The notes under the pieces are model-generated. The model was not told where the DNA came from. It saw nothing but the letters and a program-made list of their open reading frames with translations, and did not search any database. Shown in pieces: positions 1 to 7,210 of a DNA stretch of 44,850 nucleotides. The DNA comes from JBFWPF01 sp050250135. GTDB lineage: Bacteria; Chlamydiota; Chlamydiia; Chlamydiales; JAFEGQ01. Location: contig JBFWPF010000014.1 in NCBI GenBank assembly GCA_050250135.1, positions 1-44,850 on the forward strand, in the 5' to 3' direction. Position 1 is the first letter of the stretch. Each line of letters begins with the position of its first letter. A program made the position numbers and the translations under genes.

Positions 1-130
1 TAAGTGGGGGATTTTGAACACCTTTACCCGTCTAGGTAGGCCTGAAAGTTACGCCATTTGAATGCTATTTGACTGAGCAAGCAACAAGCCGTCATGTTGT
101 CTAGAAACATTTATACGACAAAGCCAGCGA

Positions 131-262
131 AATGTTCCTGTCGCCAAGCTTGTCCCAATTGAGGAAGAGCAACGGTACATTTTCGGTTGCATGAAGGGAA
201 CAATACATATTAGTGGCGATATTCTCTCCCCGATCGAGGAGGAGTGGGATGCCGATCGTTAA
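131..262 (+). pseudogene. Remnant of Phd/YefM-type antitoxin (C-terminal part only)
   Basis: The frame ending in TAA at 260-262 reads NVPVAKLVPIEEEQ near its start and ends SPIEEEWDADR. This matches the second half of Phd/YefM-type antitoxins, where a PVAKLVP-like strand precedes the toxin-wrapping tail. In-frame reading upstream meets a stop at 74-76, and residues between that stop and 131 do not resemble the DNA-binding N-terminal half. No plausible ATG start lies in front, and no other frame upstream carries the missing half. The 3' end overlaps the toxin start by 14 nt, the usual antitoxin-toxin layout. Either the N terminus was lost by deletion or insertion, or a very diverged start is hidden; a pseudogene is more likely. 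Confidence 0.55.
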
Positions 263-707
263 GCGGCTAGGCCAACAGAAGCTCCTCTTGGATACCCATG
301 TTTGGCTTTGGCTGGCCGGCGGGCTCACTGAACTTAGCCCCTCATTTCGGAAAGCAGCTGAACAAGCAAGTGAGCGTGATCTTCTATTCGGAGCGACGAT
401 TTCGCCTTGGGAAATTGGAATGCTGGCCGCTAAGGGCCGGATCGACCTGGAGAAGGACCCCCTAGACTGGGTGGAGGAGAGCATAAGTCGATTGCGGCTT
501 CAGCTTCTTCCTCTAACCCCTCGAGTTGCTATTCAGAGCTCTCGAATACCAGGAAATATCCACGGAGACTCCGCTGATCGCATTCTCGTCGCGTCAGCAC
601 GGGAACACAACGCCATTTTGGTTACGGCAGACAAGCAGCTTCTTGAGTTCGGAAGGGACAAGTTCATTTCGGTATATAATCCGCAAAAGACCTCCCATCG
701 TAGCTGA
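249..707 (+). CDS. PIN-domain ribonuclease toxin, VapC-like
   Basis: This 152-residue protein has the PIN-domain layout: KLLLDTHVWLW with Asp15, Glu55 in SPWEIGML, then GDSADRILVASA with Asp107/Asp110, and Asp128 in LVTADKQLL. These four acidic positions would bind Mg2+ for RNA cleavage in VapC-family toxins. The ATG at 249 is chosen because GAGGAGG lies about 7 nt upstream and it overlaps the antitoxin remnant by 14 nt; a longer frame from 213 would add residues unlike the family. The toxin looks intact while its partner looks truncated, so it may be silent, inactive, or neutralised from elsewhere. Family assignment is strong. RNA target and activity are unknown. Confidence 0.85.
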   Translation: MPIVKRLGQQKLLLDTHVWLWLAGGLTELSPSFRKAAEQASERDLLFGATISPWEIGMLAAKGRIDLEKDPLDWVEESISRLRLQLLPLTPRVAIQSSRIPGNIHGDSADRILVASAREHNAILVTADKQLLEFGRDKFISVYNPQKTSHRS

Positions 708-781
708 GCGCCCGACGGGATGGCAGGACATCTGCAAAGCCTGCGCCAGCTGTTCATTGCCTACCCTCAAGTTGATTAAAA

Positions 782-1176
782 AATTTTACCACTGAGGGCA
801 CAGAGAAGCAATCCCAGCGTTTCCATCGCCTATACCCAACTTGCTAGTTACTAACGCCTTTTCTCCGGCGGACATTGGCTCCCAGCGCTGTTTCTTCGCC
901 TTGGACAGGGCGCTTTGGCCCTGCCCTGCGGCTCAGAATCAGCTCTGGAAACCAATCCCCCCTCGGATAAAAGGCATTTGTAACTAGCAAGTCGGGTGCC
1001 TATCTATTGTAGCCCTAACGTAGAGCGGACTATTTTGTCCCCCGGGCCATCCCCGGGGGACAGGCTGTTTTGGCCTATTCCGGAGGAATGGGCCAAACTA
1101 GAGGCCGTGCTCCATGGACATCCGTTTTGCTTCCTACACCCCCTCTGTGCCTCTCTGTGCCTTCTGTGGTAAAATT
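782..1176. repeat. Intergenic region bounded by 29-bp inverted repeats (MITE-like)
   Basis: The 584 bp between the PIN gene and yitT hold no convincing gene. Positions 782-810 and 1148-1176 are inverted copies matching at 26 of 29 bases, with cores ACCACTGAGGGCACAGAGA and ACCACAGAAGGCACAGAGA when read on the same strand. Inside lie a second imperfect inverted pair (834-862 / 969-997), a perfect 10-bp hairpin (1037-1046 / 1052-1061) and another near-perfect hairpin (1067-1081 / 1085-1098). The nesting suggests a non-autonomous mobile or extragenic palindromic element. No transposase is visible. Confidence 0.6.
834..997. repeat. Inner palindromic element, related to the copy at 7119-7197
   Basis: The arms 834-862 and 969-997 pair imperfectly over about 29 bp; TTGCTAGTTACTAACGCC pairs with GGCATTTGTAACTAGCAA. 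The interior keeps CCTTTTCTCCG near the left and CGGATAAAAGG near the right. Inside are blocks (ATTGG, TGCCC, CAGCTCTG, CCCCTCGGA) that recur in the same order at 7119-7197. Two related copies 6 kb apart support a dispersed family. Confidence 0.55.
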
Positions 1177-1239
1177 CTGTCTAAATCGTCAGTCAGACTT
1201 TGCAGATGTCCTGGATGGGATTGTAGCGGTTAAAATCGG

Positions 1240-1268
1240 TTGCCATTTTCCCTACCTAAGGGTATGGT
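1240..1268 (+). promoter_or_regulatory. Candidate sigma70-type promoter for yitT
   Basis: TTGCCA (1240-1245) and TATGGT (1263-1268) are separated by 17 nt, 23 nt before the yitT start codon. The match is moderate and by eye only. Confidence 0.3.
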
Positions 1269-1291
1269 GCGGCCGAAATCGCAGGTAACCT

Positions 1292-2203
1292 ATGGCAGGG
1301 CAAGCCTCCTCCACTCCCAAGACGATTGGTGCGAAAATTATCGCCTACAGCTGGATAGCGCTGGGGTCGTTTCTCGTTGCGGTTGCCCTTAAGCTCTTCC
1401 TCCAGCCGGCTCAGTTGATCGACGGCGGCGTGGTAGGTATTTCGATGATCTGCGCGAGCATCTTTGGGAAGCAGTACCTCTCCTACTTCCTAGTCGTGCT
1501 CAGCATCCCCTTTGTGATTCTTGCCTACAAGCAGGTGGGCAAGCGGTTTGTGATCAAGATGATCGCGGCGGTTATTCTGCTGGCCCTCTTCAGCTACCTC
1601 CTCTCAGGAATTCCCATTTTCGGAGCGACCATTTTGGAGGTGATCGTCTTTGGCGGCCTCGCCTTAGGCATAGGGGGCGGGCTGATCATCCGGATGGGGG
1701 GCGCGATCGATGGAACCGAGATCCTGGCGATCCTGATCAACAAGAAGAAGGGGTATACCATTGGGCAGATCGTCTTCTTCTTCAACATCTTTATTTTCGC
1801 CGTTGCAGGTGTGGTTGAGAGGGACTGGCACCCCGCCCTGCAGTCCTTTATGACCTACATCGTCGCCTACAAGATCATGGATACGGTCATTGTGGGCCTT
1901 GATGAGACTAAGTCGGTGACCATTATTTCGACCAACCCCCGCCACCTCTCCGATCTGCTCGTTCACGAACTGGGGCTGGGGGTAACGCTGATGTATGGCC
2001 GAGGGGGCTATACGGGTGAGGAGAAGGAGATCATCTACGTGATCGTAGAGCGTCTGCAGCTCTCCGCCCTGAAGGAGCTGATCCAGCGTGAAGATCCAGG
2101 GGCCTTTATCGCGGTCGAGAACCTGCACGAGGTGATCAGCGGTAAAGGGGATGGAACCGCCACCCGCAAGCGCCCCTCAGGAAAGCGGAAGTTCTTGGTG
2201 TAG
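1292..2203 (+). CDS. YitT-family membrane protein (DUF161 + DUF2179)
   Basis: This is a 303-residue integral membrane protein of the YitT family. The first two thirds carry about five to six hydrophobic helices, with family-typical segments such as AQLIDGGVVGIS near residue 40 and MGGAIDGTEILA near residue 130. The C-terminal 100 residues form a soluble DUF2179-type domain (SVTIIST, then YTGEEKEIIYVIV). YitT proteins are widespread but their substrate is not established. The gene is alone on the plus strand, and its 3' end overlaps the convergent ubiX gene by 27 nt. The ATG at 1292 follows a weak AGGT ribosome site. Confidence 0.85.
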   Translation: MAGQASSTPKTIGAKIIAYSWIALGSFLVAVALKLFLQPAQLIDGGVVGISMICASIFGKQYLSYFLVVLSIPFVILAYKQVGKRFVIKMIAAVILLALFSYLLSGIPIFGATILEVIVFGGLALGIGGGLIIRMGGAIDGTEILAILINKKKGYTIGQIVFFFNIFIFAVAGVVERDWHPALQSFMTYIVAYKIMDTVIVGLDETKSVTIISTNPRHLSDLLVHELGLGVTLMYGRGGYTGEEKEIIYVIVERLQLSALKELIQREDPGAFIAVENLHEVISGKGDGTATRKRPSGKRKFLV

Positions 2204-2776
2204 GGGCTCCTTCCAGCGCATGCAGAAATCGGCGGGAAGGCCGAGGGCATCGAACAGCCGGCCCACAACGGCATCTTCAACCTCTTCTAGCGTCTGTGGC
2301 TTTAGGTACCAGGCAGGCATAGGCGGGAGGATCTGAACGCCCAAACGGGCAAGCTCCAGCATATTCTCGAGATGGATCGGTGAGAGGGGGGTCTCGCGCG
2401 GGACAAGGACCAGGGGGCGCCGCTCCTTAATCATCACATCGGCAGCGCGCCGAAGGAGATTATCGGCAAGGCCTAGGCGGATAGCGGCTACGCTCCCCAT
2501 GCTGCACGGAACAATGGCCATCCCATCACGCCTGTTGGAGCCGCTGGCAAAGGGGGCGGTAAAGTCGTTTGGAGAATAGAGGTGGACGTTGGAGAGCCCT
2601 TCGATCCAGTGTTGAGCCCGTCCGTAATGGGAGCCAAGCTCCTCGGAGGCGGTAAGGAGGGCGGCGCGGGAGAAGACGAGGTCAACCTCATGTCCGAGTG
2701 CATTGAGCCAGTAGAGGGTCCGCCTCGCGAGGGGCATCCCCGATGCTCCCGAAATCCCTAAAACGATATGGGCCAC
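2177..2776 (-). CDS. ubiX: UbiX-type flavin prenyltransferase
   Basis: The 199-residue product shows the UbiX fold: GISGASGMPLARR at the N terminus for flavin binding, PCSMGSVAAIRLGLADNL in the middle, and RPLVLVPRETPLSPIHLENM followed by PPMPAWY near the C terminus. UbiX prenylates FMN to make the cofactor of UbiD-type decarboxylases, here presumably for quinone synthesis. A GTG start at 2776 is chosen because AGGAGG lies 7 nt upstream and the flavin-binding strand begins right after it; the frame stays open much further upstream but that extension is low-complexity. It is the last of five overlapping minus-strand genes and overlaps ubiA by 19 nt. Confidence 0.9.
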   Translation of the reverse strand: MAHIVLGISGASGMPLARRTLYWLNALGHEVDLVFSRAALLTASEELGSHYGRAQHWIEGLSNVHLYSPNDFTAPFASGSNRRDGMAIVPCSMGSVAAIRLGLADNLLRRAADVMIKERRPLVLVPRETPLSPIHLENMLELARLGVQILPPMPAWYLKPQTLEEVEDAVVGRLFDALGLPADFCMRWKEPLHQELPLS

Positions 2777-3624
2777 AATAGACCTCCTAGGATGGACAGA
2801 AAGACTAGATTCGAGAAGGCGACATTGCAGCGGAAGAAGAGGCGGGTGTAGCGGCTGTGGTCCTCGCGCATAACGAGGAGGTGGAAGCGGAATAGGAGGG
2901 TGGTGAGGAGAGCTAGGCCCAGGTAGTAGAGGGGGCCCAGGTGGGCCTGGTATCCCAGGAAGAGGAGGAGGGCGATACTGAGGAGGTGGAGGAGGCGGGA
3001 GAGACGCTTGGCCTGGCTGTCGCCGAGGAGGGCAGGGATGCTGTGGAGCCCTTCGATCCGGTCGAACTGAGTATCCTGAATGGCGTAGATGATGTCGGAG
3101 GCGGAGAGGGAGCAAAAGGTGGCCCCGCCAAGGAGGAGGGCGAGGGGGCTAAAGGTGCCGGTCATCGCTAAAAAAGCCATCACGGGGCCAGCTCCAAGGA
3201 TGGCGCCAAGGAGGAAGTGGCAGAGGGAGGTAAACCGCTTGGTGTAGGAGTAGAGGGCGATGAGGGTGGAGAGGACAAGGGCGCCGATAAAGAGGGCCTT
3301 GCCGAAGGAGGCGGCGATGAGGAGGAAGAGGGCGATCCCCCCCCAAGCGATCAGGGCAACCTGCCAGATGGCCATCTCTCCTCGGGGAAGGACCCGAGCT
3401 AGGGTGCGGGCGTTCTTAGCATCGATCTCCTTGTCGATCCACTCGTTAAAGGCCATCCCTGCTGTTCGCGCTGCCGTGAAACCGACGATGATGGCGATCC
3501 AGCGCCAGAGGTCCCAAGTGGGGGTAGTAATGGCAAACGGGAGAAGGGCCCCGGCAAGTGTCAGCGGCAGGACAAAAAGGGTCGATTTCAGCTTAATCAG
3601 CCGATCAAAGGTGGCGACCTTCAC
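2758..3624 (-). CDS. ubiA: UbiA-family prenyltransferase (quinone biosynthesis)
   Basis: This is a 288-residue polytopic membrane protein with about eight to nine hydrophobic helices. It carries the two Asp-rich motifs of UbiA prenyltransferases: NEWIDKEID near residue 60 and QDTQFD near residue 183, which bind Mg2+ and the prenyl diphosphate. The family attaches a polyprenyl chain to an aromatic ring. In chlamydiae, which are thought to make menaquinone by the futalosine route, this would be an MqnP-like role; the sequence itself does not separate that from 4-hydroxybenzoate prenylation. It overlaps ubiX by 19 nt downstream and the glycosyltransferase by 20 nt upstream, so translation is probably coupled. 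Confidence 0.9.
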   Translation of the reverse strand: MKVATFDRLIKLKSTLFVLPLTLAGALLPFAITTPTWDLWRWIAIIVGFTAARTAGMAFNEWIDKEIDAKNARTLARVLPRGEMAIWQVALIAWGGIALFLLIAASFGKALFIGALVLSTLIALYSYTKRFTSLCHFLLGAILGAGPVMAFLAMTGTFSPLALLLGGATFCSLSASDIIYAIQDTQFDRIEGLHSIPALLGDSQAKRLSRLLHLLSIALLLFLGYQAHLGPLYYLGLALLTTLLFRFHLLVMREDHSRYTRLFFRCNVAFSNLVFLSILGGLLWPISF

Positions 3625-4615
3625 GGATCATCTCCAGGAGTTCAGTTGCCCTGTGCTCCCACAGGTGGGCATATTCTACCCCTTGTCGCCCCTCTTTGCC
3701 TAGCGTTTCCCAGTTTTTAAGGGCATAGGGAAGGACTTCGAGATTGTTCCAGGAATAGGTGAGGAGCCCCTTTTGCTGGGAGAGAAAGGGGGTGCTATCG
3801 GAGAGGACGGCGCAGCCCCGAAGGAGGGCATTGAGGGGGCGCTCGTGGCTTCCCTCACAGAAGGGGGGCTGCACATGGAGGACCACTTTGCTCTGGGCGA
3901 TCCGCTCGAGCGTCTGGCCAAATGGGAGGGGGCCGAGGTTGTGGTGGGCAGCAGCAGCGGGGCATTGCTCCCACCCCTCCCCTACCAGGGTGACGGTGTA
4001 GCCCGCTTCGGCGACCTTTTGAAGGAGTCGCTCGCGGCGATAGGCGCGGAGGGCAAGGTCAGTGCGGGGGCGGTGGGCCTCATCGAGCAACCAATGGCCA
4101 GAGAGGGGGCTGTTGTCGGTGATCCACTCCTCCGGAAGCGCGACCTGAGGGGGCTCGTAGGTAGCGGCGAGGAGAAGATCGATAGGCCGCTCAGAGGAGC
4201 CCTCCCCCGGTGTGGCCCCATGGTAGAGGCAGGCGGTGGGAATCCCAAACCGCTCTCTCGCCCAGGCAGCAAGGCGGGGGCAAGGGAAGGTAGCCAGCTG
4301 GGGATGGGAGAGGCGGTCGGTTAGGGTGAGAGGATCGTCGATATATAGGCCAATCAGGGGAGCGCCGATCAGCTCATGGAGGGGCCTCCCCTCGACGCGA
4401 AACTCAAGGCTGTTGGCATTGAGGGCGAGGCAAGCATCGGGAGGGTGGCGGAGGAGATGGGCTATCTGATCGGCAAAGTCATCGGCAAGGGGGTCGAGGA
4501 GGGTGGCCGGCACGCCAAGGTTTTTGAAGGCGAGGGCGAGTGTGTCGATAAAGTGGGCCCCGGCGCCGTAGCGAGAACCCGATTTGAAGAGGGCGACGCT
4601 ACTCGTCGCTGACAA
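3605..4615 (-). CDS. CgeB-like glycosyltransferase
   Basis: The 336-residue protein resembles the CgeB/DUF3880 type of GT-B glycosyltransferase. The N-terminal half has a Rossmann-like start (VALFKSGSRYGAG) and LIGLYIDDP around residue 88. The C-terminal half contains the family signature SHERPLNALLRGCAVLSD around residue 260, where the His-Glu-Arg segment contacts the sugar nucleotide in related enzymes. Donor and acceptor are unknown; surface polysaccharide or protein glycosylation are possible. It sits between accC (17-nt overlap) and ubiA (20-nt overlap), so it is almost certainly co-transcribed with fatty-acid and quinone genes, an odd setting for a glycosyltransferase. Confidence 0.7.
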   Translation of the reverse strand: MSATSSVALFKSGSRYGAGAHFIDTLALAFKNLGVPATLLDPLADDFADQIAHLLRHPPDACLALNANSLEFRVEGRPLHELIGAPLIGLYIDDPLTLTDRLSHPQLATFPCPRLAAWARERFGIPTACLYHGATPGEGSSERPIDLLLAATYEPPQVALPEEWITDNSPLSGHWLLDEAHRPRTDLALRAYRRERLLQKVAEAGYTVTLVGEGWEQCPAAAAHHNLGPLPFGQTLERIAQSKVVLHVQPPFCEGSHERPLNALLRGCAVLSDSTPFLSQQKGLLTYSWNNLEVLPYALKNWETLGKEGRQGVEYAHLWEHRATELLEMIREGRHL

Positions 4616-5966
4616 GGGAGGCGCCCTCGGCCATCAGCGTGTCGATGTAGGCCAGGTCGTACCCCTCCCCGCTGACAAACTTGGGGTCGTTCATCATGTA
4701 GCGGTGGAACGGAATCGTCGAGCTTACCCCACCCACGTGGAACTCGGCCAAGGCCCGCTTTGCTCGCTGGATCGCCTCCTCCCGGGTTTTGCCACGGACG
4801 ATCAGCTTGGCGATCATCGAGTCGTAGTGGGGAGGGATCTTGTAGCCGGTGTAGCAGGCGGTGTCGACCCGAACGTGAGGGCCCCCTGCAGGGACAAAAT
4901 AGTCGATCTTGCCGGGCGTCGGGGCAAAATTGCGGCTCGGATCCTCGGCGTTGATCCGGAGCTGAATGGTGTGGCCCGTGTAGGTGACCTCTTTTTGGGT
5001 GAGGGGGAGGCTCTCCCCCATTGCTACCCGGATCTGCTCCCGGATAAGGTCGATCCCGGTGAGCTCCTCGGTCACGGTGTGCTCCACCTGGATCCGGGTG
5101 TTCATCTCCATAAAGTAGAACTGCCCGTCGCTATCGAGGAGAAACTCCACGGTGCCGACCGAGTAGTAACCCGCCTTTTTGGCGATGTTTACCGCCGCCT
5201 TCCCCATCTTCTCCCGAAGCGCGGGTGAGACCACAGGGCTAGGGGTCTCTTCGATCAATTTCTGCCGCCGCCGCTGGATCGTGCAATCCCGCTCGCCCAG
5301 GTGGATCACATTCCCCTGCTTGTCGGCCAGAATCTGGACCTCGATATGGCGGGGCTTGACGATCATCTTCTCGAGGTAGACAGCGGGGTTGCCGAAGGCG
5401 ATCTCAGCCTCAGTGCGGGCGGCAACAAACCCTTTGCGCAGCTCGTCGAGATTATGGGCGATGCGGATTCCCCGGCCGCCCCCTCCCGCTACCGCCTTGA
5501 TAAAGAGCGGATAGCCAAACTTCTCGGCCTCCTTCTCAGCCGCCGCGATGTCGGGAACGATCCCCTCAGAGCCGGGGATAATCGGGCAGCCGGCCGCCTT
5601 AGCGGTCGCCTTGGCCCGGGCCTTATCGCCGAGCGCCTCAATCGCGGCCGGAGAGGGTCCGATAAAGTTGACGCCGCAGCTCTCACAAATCGAGGCAAAG
5701 TGGGCATTTTCCGCAAGGAAACCGTAGCCAGGATGGATCGCATCGGCCCCTGTGATCTCGCAGGCGGAGAGGATGTTGGAAAACTTGAGGTAGGACTCGG
5801 CGGGGGGAGCCCGCCCGATGCAGATCGCCTCATCGGCAAGGATAACATGGAGGGCATCGGCCTCGACGTCGGAATAGACGGCAACCGTCTTAAGGCCGAG
5901 GTCTCGGCACGCACGGATAACCCGGACGGCGATCTCTCCCCGATTGGCGATAAGGACCTTTTTCAT
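4599..5966 (-). CDS. accC: Acetyl-CoA carboxylase, biotin carboxylase subunit
   Basis: The 455-residue product is a full-length biotin carboxylase. It begins KKVLIANRGEIAVRVIRA, has HPGYGFLAENA, the ATP-grasp glycine-rich loop KAVAGGGGRGIRI near residue 160, and FMEMNTRIQVEHTVTE near residue 290, which carries the catalytic residues. It carboxylates biotin on AccB using bicarbonate and ATP, the first step of malonyl-CoA formation. Its ATG overlaps the accB stop by 4 nt. The order rpe-efp-accB-accC is the conserved chlamydial one; what follows (glycosyltransferase, ubiA, ubiX) is not the usual chlamydial continuation. Confidence 0.97.
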   Translation of the reverse strand: MKKVLIANRGEIAVRVIRACRDLGLKTVAVYSDVEADALHVILADEAICIGRAPPAESYLKFSNILSACEITGADAIHPGYGFLAENAHFASICESCGVNFIGPSPAAIEALGDKARAKATAKAAGCPIIPGSEGIVPDIAAAEKEAEKFGYPLFIKAVAGGGGRGIRIAHNLDELRKGFVAARTEAEIAFGNPAVYLEKMIVKPRHIEVQILADKQGNVIHLGERDCTIQRRRQKLIEETPSPVVSPALREKMGKAAVNIAKKAGYYSVGTVEFLLDSDGQFYFMEMNTRIQVEHTVTEELTGIDLIREQIRVAMGESLPLTQKEVTYTGHTIQLRINAEDPSRNFAPTPGKIDYFVPAGGPHVRVDTACYTGYKIPPHYDSMIAKLIVRGKTREEAIQRAKRALAEFHVGGVSSTIPFHRYMMNDPKFVSGEGYDLAYIDTLMAEGASLVSDE

Positions 5967-6403
5967 GTTATCCTAAAAAGTTCACTTCCAAATTCAACCG
6001 GGTCCCCATTCTTGGGGCGAACCTCGGCAATCTTTCCTGCTACCCCTGCCTTGACCTCGTTCATTACCTTCATCGCCTCAACGATGCAGACGACGGTATC
6101 TGCCGTCACGGTATCCCCCTCCTTCACAAAGGGGGCCGAGTCGGGAGATGAGGAGCGGTAGAAGGTCCCGACCATGGGTGAGGGGATCCACTTGCCGGTA
6201 GAGGCGGGCTGGCCTGCGGGGACCTCGATCGGTGAGGCGGCCGGTGCCGATGGGGCTACGTGGGCCATAGGGGCGGGCGCCGCCCTCCCCCTCATGTGCT
6301 CCAATTTGATCTCCCGCTCCCCCTCACGGATCTTAAGCTGGGCGATCTCATGGCGCCCCATCGCCTCCATCAAGGCCTCTATCTGCTCTAGGTCGATCTC
6401 CAT
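5963..6403 (-). CDS. accB: Acetyl-CoA carboxylase biotin carboxyl carrier protein
   Basis: The 146-residue protein has an N-terminal helical region, an Ala/Pro-rich linker (about residues 40-70) and a C-terminal biotinyl domain. The biotin acceptor is Lys112 in EAMKVMNEV, and the thumb-containing SPMVGTFYRSSSP motif (from about residue 75) is typical of AccB. It carries carboxybiotin between AccC and the carboxyltransferase. It is the first gene after a 79-bp gap holding a good minus-strand promoter, and its stop overlaps the accC start by 4 nt, so accB probably heads the accB-accC-glycosyltransferase-ubiA-ubiX transcript. Confidence 0.96.
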   Translation of the reverse strand: MEIDLEQIEALMEAMGRHEIAQLKIREGEREIKLEHMRGRAAPAPMAHVAPSAPAASPIEVPAGQPASTGKWIPSPMVGTFYRSSSPDSAPFVKEGDTVTADTVVCIVEAMKVMNEVKAGVAGKIAEVRPKNGDPVEFGSELFRIT

Positions 6404-6435
6404 CCTAAACCTTTTTTAATAGGGGTTAGACAACG

Positions 6436-6464
6436 ATTTTACCAAAGGGCTATTACTGGGTCAA
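6436..6464 (-). promoter_or_regulatory. Candidate promoter for the accB operon
   Basis: On the minus strand TTGACC (6459-6464) and TAAAAT (6436-6441) are spaced by exactly 17 nt, about 33 nt before the accB start. This is a good sigma70/sigma66-type match and suggests accB can be transcribed separately from efp. Confidence 0.55.
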
Positions 6465-6482
6465 ATCACATTAAACATTTTA

Positions 6483-7040
6483 TTAGACACGTTGGATGAA
6501 CTCCCCGGCGCGGGTGTCGACCTTGATCAGGTCCCCCACCTCGATGAACGGGGGGACCTCAATCCGGGCGCCGGTCTCCAGAATGGCGGTTTTGGTAACG
6601 GTAGAAACCCCGAGTCGGGACCTCTCCTTCTCCTCAATCTTGGCCACGTTCAGTTCAAGGAAAGGGGGGAGCTCGACCGAAAAGACGGTATCGCCGTAGA
6701 GGGTCGCCTTGAGCTGGATCCCCTCCTTAAGGTAGTCGACCCGGTCCCCGACCACCGCTGGGGGGACCTTCACCCGCTCAAGGGCATCGATATCGAGGAA
6801 GAGGTACTCCTTCCCCTCGAGGTAGAGGAACTCGAGCTGCCGCTCCGAGACTGAGACCTCCTGAACCTTTTGGGTCGGCTTAAAGTTCTTCTCGATGATC
6901 TCGTCGGTGATCAGGTCGCGCAGCTTGGTCTTGATAAAGGGATTCCCCTTCGCAGCGACCTTAACGCTCGACTCGACCCGGTAGAGTTTCCCGTCGAGGG
7001 AGATAGTCATACCGGGGCTGATAGGGTTGGCAGGGGCCAT
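6483..7040 (-). CDS. efp: Elongation factor P
   Basis: The 185-residue product has the standard EF-P length and three-domain layout: an N-terminal KOW-like domain (MTISLDGKLYRVES), a central OB domain and a C-terminal OB domain ending with VGDLIKVDTRAGEFIQRV, the family signature. EF-P relieves ribosome stalling at polyproline stretches. The tip loop contains KGNP, with Lys31 the likely functional lysine. The ATG at 7040 (MAPANPISPGM) is chosen by family length; the frame continues 51 codons upstream, but that part reads through a palindromic repeat. It closely matches the second of the two chlamydial EF-P types. Confidence 0.95.
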   Translation of the reverse strand: MAPANPISPGMTISLDGKLYRVESSVKVAAKGNPFIKTKLRDLITDEIIEKNFKPTQKVQEVSVSERQLEFLYLEGKEYLFLDIDALERVKVPPAVVGDRVDYLKEGIQLKATLYGDTVFSVELPPFLELNVAKIEEKERSRLGVSTVTKTAILETGARIEVPPFIEVGDLIKVDTRAGEFIQRV

Positions 7041-7118
7041 GGCGACTCCAAATGTTTTCCGAAGGATAAAGGGCTCTCCGTTAACCGGCAAGCTGGGGCG
7101 CGTAATCCAATATCTCTC

Positions 7119-7197
7119 CCTTTTGTCCGGTGGATATTGGCCCTGCCCTTCGACGCGAGAAACAGCTCTGAGAACCCATCTCCCCTCGGACAAAAGG
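7119..7197. repeat. Palindromic repeat between rpe and efp
   Basis: CCTTTTGTCCG (7119-7129) and CGGACAAAAGG (7187-7197) are perfect 11-bp inverted arms. Interior blocks GGTGGATATTGGCCCTGCCC and CAGCTCTG, and the right-hand CCCCTCGGA, recur in the same order inside 834-997. On the minus strand the element lies in the rpe-efp spacer, so the transcript could fold there. Confidence 0.6.
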
Positions 7198-7210
7198 TAA
7201 ACCCACTGGG

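Noticed and set aside
834..997. CRISPR-like repeats
   Set aside because: The repeats are inverted pairs in single copies, not regularly spaced direct repeats; no cas genes are nearby.
1070..1288. Short plus-strand frame before yitT
   Set aside because: It runs through the hairpins and repeat arm of the intergenic element and has no ribosome site.
708..1290. tRNA or small-RNA gene in the repeat-rich gap
   Set aside because: The hairpins do not form a cloverleaf and no T-loop or CCA-like end is seen.
4584..5228. 214-codon plus-strand frame opposite accC
   Set aside because: Shadow of accC; no start signal or recognisable domain.
7041..7193. N-terminal extension of EF-P in the open frame
   Set aside because: EF-P family length and the conserved start place the ATG at 7040; the extension is encoded by the palindromic repeat.
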